From Paraescarpia echinospica (taxonomy: Eukaryota > Annelida > Polychaeta > Sabellida > Siboglinidae): DNA of 64,000 nucleotides. Made by a program: the position numbers and the translations under genes. This document shows, one piece after another, positions 61,098 through 64,000 of the stretch; position 1 is the first letter of the stretch; each line of letters opens with the position of its first letter. Location: positions 744,001 to 808,000 of the forward strand of contig CM034544.1 in assembly GCA_020002185.1 (NCBI GenBank). Direction: 5' to 3'. Below the pieces are notes generated by a model. The model searched no databases. It was not told the DNA's origin and saw nothing but the letters and a program-made list of their open reading frames with translations.

Positions 61098-62299
61098 GTG
61101 ACATTCAATGAGGTGTATCTCGCAACCAAACATACCTGCCGACTGAACAGTTTCTTAAACTGATCACACACACCAAGGTGACATTCAATGAGGTGTATCT
61201 TGCAACCAAACATACCTGCCGACTGAACAGTTTCTTAAACTGATCACACACGCCAAGGTGACATTCAATGAGGTGTATCTCGCAACCAAACGTACTTGCC
61301 GACTGAACAGTTTCTTAAACTGATCACACACGCCAAGGTGACATTCAATGAGGTGTATCTCGCAACCAAACGTACTTGCCGACTGAACAGTTTCTTAAAC
61401 TGATCACACACGCCAAGGTGACATTCAATGAGGTGTATCTCGCAACCAAACGTACTTGCCGACTGAACAGTTTCTTAAACTGATCACACACACCAAGGTG
61501 ACATTCAATGAGGTGTATCTCGCAACCAAACGTACTTGCCGACTGAACAGTTTCTTAAACTGATCACACACACCAAGGTGACATTCAATGAGGTGTATCT
61601 CGCAACCAAACGTACTTGCCGACTGAACAGTTTCTTAAACTGATCACACACTCCAAGGTGACATTCAATGAGGTGTATTTCGCAACCAAACGTACTTGCC
61701 GACTGAACAGTTTCTTAAACTGATCACACACACCAAGGTGACATTCAATGAGGTGTATCTCGCAACCAAACATACTTGCCGACTGAACAGTTTCTTAAAC
61801 TGATCACACACACCAAGGTGACATTCAATGAGGTGTATCTCGCAACCAAACATACTTGCCGACTGAACAGTTTCTTAAACTGATCACACACGCCAAGGTG
61901 ACATTCAATGAGGTGTATCTCGCAACCAAACGTACTTGCCGACTGAACAGTTTCTTAAACTGATCACACACGCCAAGGTGACATTCAATGAGGTGTATCT
62001 CGCAACCAAACGTACTTGCCGACTGAACAGTTTCTTAAACTGATCACACACACACCAAGGTGACATTCAATGAGGTGTATCTCGCAACCAAACGTACTTG
62101 CCGACTGAACAGTTTCTTAAACTGATCACACACGCCAAGGTGACATTCAATGAGGTGTATTTCGCAACCAAACGTACTTGCCGACTGAACAGTTTCTTAA
62201 ACTGATCACACACGCCAAGGTGACATTCAATGAGGTGTATTTCGCAACCAAACGTACTTGCCGACTGAACAGTTTCTTAAACTGATCACACACTCCAAG
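61098..62299. repeat. 80-bp tandem array, first block, 15 copies
   Basis: GTGACATTCAATGAGGTGTA recurs every 80 bases, with TGCCGACTGAACAGTTTCTT in the middle and ACTGATCACACACGCCAAG at the end. Variation is limited to TCTCG, TCTTG or TTTCG; CGTACTT, CATACTT or CATACCT; and ACGCC, ACACC or ACTCC. One unit has an extra CA near 62050. Short minus-strand frames across it are by-products. The same family returns at 63741. Confidence 0.97.
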
Positions 62300-62545
62300 C
62301 TCACATGGACTTGGAGCACTTGGTCCACATGTCAGTTGCATGACAACAATGTGTACATGGAATAATGTGTATTTTCAATAGTAAATTGTTAAAAATTAGT
62401 GGATGCTATGGATACTACATATGCAACATAACGTAATGTACCAGTTTTCACAAAGATTGGGCTAGTGATAAGCAATATTAAGAAATAAATGTGAAAGATG
62501 AAAAATTTACTAATAAGATTAATACTATTATCATGTGAAAAAGAA
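62300..62545. other. AT-rich spacer between 80-bp and 40-bp arrays
   Basis: About 245 bases of AT-rich sequence with no gene or repeat that I can identify. Confidence 0.5.
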
Positions 62546-63109
62546 TAAGAGGAAAGATATAATCAGTCATGTTTAGTGTGTGTGATGAGAGGAAAGATAT
62601 AATTAGTCATGTTTAGTGCGTGTGATGAGAGGAAAGATATAATTAGTTATGTTTAGTGTGTGTGATGAGAGCAAAAATATAATCAGTCATGTTTAGTGTG
62701 TGAGATGAGAGGAGAGATATAATCAGTCATGTTTAGTGTGTGTGATGAGAGGAAAGATATAATCAGTCATGTTTAGTGTGTGAGATGAGAGGAGAGATAT
62801 AATGAGTCATGGTTAGTGTGTGTGATGAGAGGAAAAATATAATCAGTCATGTTTAGTGTGTGAGATGAGAGGAGAGATATAATGAGTCATGGTTAGTGTG
62901 TGTGATGAGAGGAAAGATATAATCAGTCATGTTTAGTGTGTGTGATGAGAGGAAAGATATAATCAGTCATGTTTAGTGTGTGAGATGAGAGGAGAGATAT
63001 AATCAGTCATGTTTAGTGTGTGTGATGAGAGGAAAGATATAATCAGTCATGTTTAGTGTGTGTGATGAGAGGAAAGATATAATCAGTCATGTTTAGTGTG
63101 TATGATGAG
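62546..63109. repeat. 40-bp tandem array, 14 copies
   Basis: GATGAGAGGAAAGATATAAT, then CAGTCATGTTTAGTGTGTGT, recurs every 40 bases (62584, 62624 and on). A variant pair, GAGATGAGAGGAGAG and AATGAGTCATGGTTAG, appears in blocks, hinting at an 80-base higher-order period in part of the array. Confidence 0.96.
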
Positions 63110-63740
63110 CGATGTTGTCAGTGAGACGTACTAACCCGGGCTACTGTCTGCTTGCATACTTGAGACATGATCACAATCTTGTTACTGCAACAAACAAACA
63201 CTATACATCAACACTAGACATTATTCACAATATGTATGGCGTCCGGTGACTAAATGTTGAACCTCGGTTGGGGGCCGGTTTCGCAGACGTGTTTTCGTTG
63301 AAAAGCCGTGCATTTCTTCTCGGATTACAGATCGACTGAATCTTACAGAATACTTTCATTCTGGTCAGTCAAAGCTACGAACTATTGGGTTTTGTAGTTT
63401 CTTTCTACAGGCAATCCTCAGTACTCAGCACAACTGTATTACACAATATTCACAATACACGTCTAACAGTTGAACTACGACTGTGGGCCAGTTTCCTAAT
63501 GCACATTAGGACATGTGTTGTGAATATTGTATCTTGACTAGTTTCTGGATTACAATTAATTGTTAGGCTCTCAGGTGATCTCTCAAAGACCAATTTACAC
63601 TAAACATGTAAGACATTTATCAATGAAAAATTCAGTACAAAATGACAATTAAATGTTATTAAGATATCCTCAGAAAGCAATTTGTTTGTATAAGAGTACT
63701 GAGCCATTTAATTAAAGAGAGTATCTCACACCAATCTGCA
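63110..63740. other. Single-copy spacer with a strong palindrome
   Basis: No open frame or known domain is present. GGGCCGGTTTC (63272) and GGGCCAGTTTC (63485) are a short direct repeat of the kind found near ends of small invertebrate elements. TCCTAATG and CATTAGGA, separated by CA at 63494-63511, form a nearly perfect 18-base palindrome. No TSD or matching terminus confirms an element. Confidence 0.5.
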
Positions 63741-64000
63741 GTGACATTCAAGCGAGTATCTTGCAACCAAACGTACCTGCCGACTGAACAGTTTCTTAGA
63801 CTGATCACACACGCCAAGGTGACATTCAGTGAGGTGTATCTTGCAACCAAACATACCTGCCGACTGAACAGTTTCTTAAACTGATCACACACACCAAGGT
63901 GACATTCAGTGAGGTGTATCTTGCAACCAAACGTACCTGCCGACTGAAGTTTCTTAGACTGACCACACACACCAAGGTGACATTCAGTGAGGTGTATCTT
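63741..64000. repeat. 80-bp tandem array, second block, continues past window
   Basis: The block shows the same 80-base unit as 61098-62299, but with CAGTGAGGTG, TCTTGCAACC and CGTACCTGCC variants that are rare in the first block. The first unit is diverged (CATTCAAGCGAGTATC), and one unit has lost bases near 63947. The array runs off the right edge. Confidence 0.95.

Noticed and set aside
28421..63109. CRISPR array
   Set aside because: Repeats are contiguous and vary throughout, with no unique spacers of constant length and no cas genes. The context is eukaryotic.

Overview
The window is eukaryotic, almost certainly animal, DNA and consists mostly of non-coding tandem repeats. It has no operons, ribosome binding sites, rRNA or tRNA genes that I can recognise, and no convincing host protein-coding gene. 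The only real protein similarity is to remnants of animal non-LTR retrotransposons (CR1-like, L2-like, RTE-like). Two DNA transposons with intact terminal inverted repeats (TIRs) and target-site duplications (TSDs) are also present. This mix suits a marine invertebrate such as a mollusc, but the species is inference only.

Layout. 1-13491: 60-bp satellite, about 225 copies, running in from the left edge. 13492-14491: assembly gap. 14492-15536: 36-bp satellite. 15537-18836: mostly single-copy DNA with microsatellites, including (TGCC)33, and a 50-bp triplet repeat. 18837-26250: a graveyard of nested transposons. 26300-28048: a 196-bp duplication and a 91-bp array. 28421-32300: 49/50-bp array. 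32331-42270: 64-bp array. 42430-48040: 120-bp array. 48301-52492: 21-bp array. 52583-52962: 26-bp array. 52963-53410: pyrimidine/TA tract. 53441-57722: a second copy of the series 120-bp, junction, 21-bp, 26-bp, pyrimidine tract. 57723-58722: second gap. 58723-60331: 43-bp array. 61098-62299 and 63741-64000: 80-bp array, split by a 40-bp array at 62546-63109. Adding coordinates, tandem arrays make up roughly three quarters of the sequenced bases.

The transposon block can be read as a series of insertions. A 451-bp TIR element with an 8-bp TSD sits inside an old LINE endonuclease reading frame (19386-19836). A 5'-truncated CR1-like LINE (20504-21920) sits inside one copy of an unnamed repeat X. 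The other X copy (18837-19262) shows the unfilled site. A 1503-bp hAT element (22641-24143, TSD TGTTAGCA) sits inside an antisense L2-like LINE. None of these elements looks able to move by itself.

Several very long open frames (up to about 1500 codons) cross the arrays. They arise because short stop-free units are repeated, and I do not treat them as genes. The most informative features are the composite repeat duplicated at a 6160-bp offset, the clean nested insertions, and the perfect hairpins built into the 64-bp and 26-bp units. The window may be pericentromeric, subtelomeric or other low-recombination heterochromatin, but nothing in the sequence decides this.
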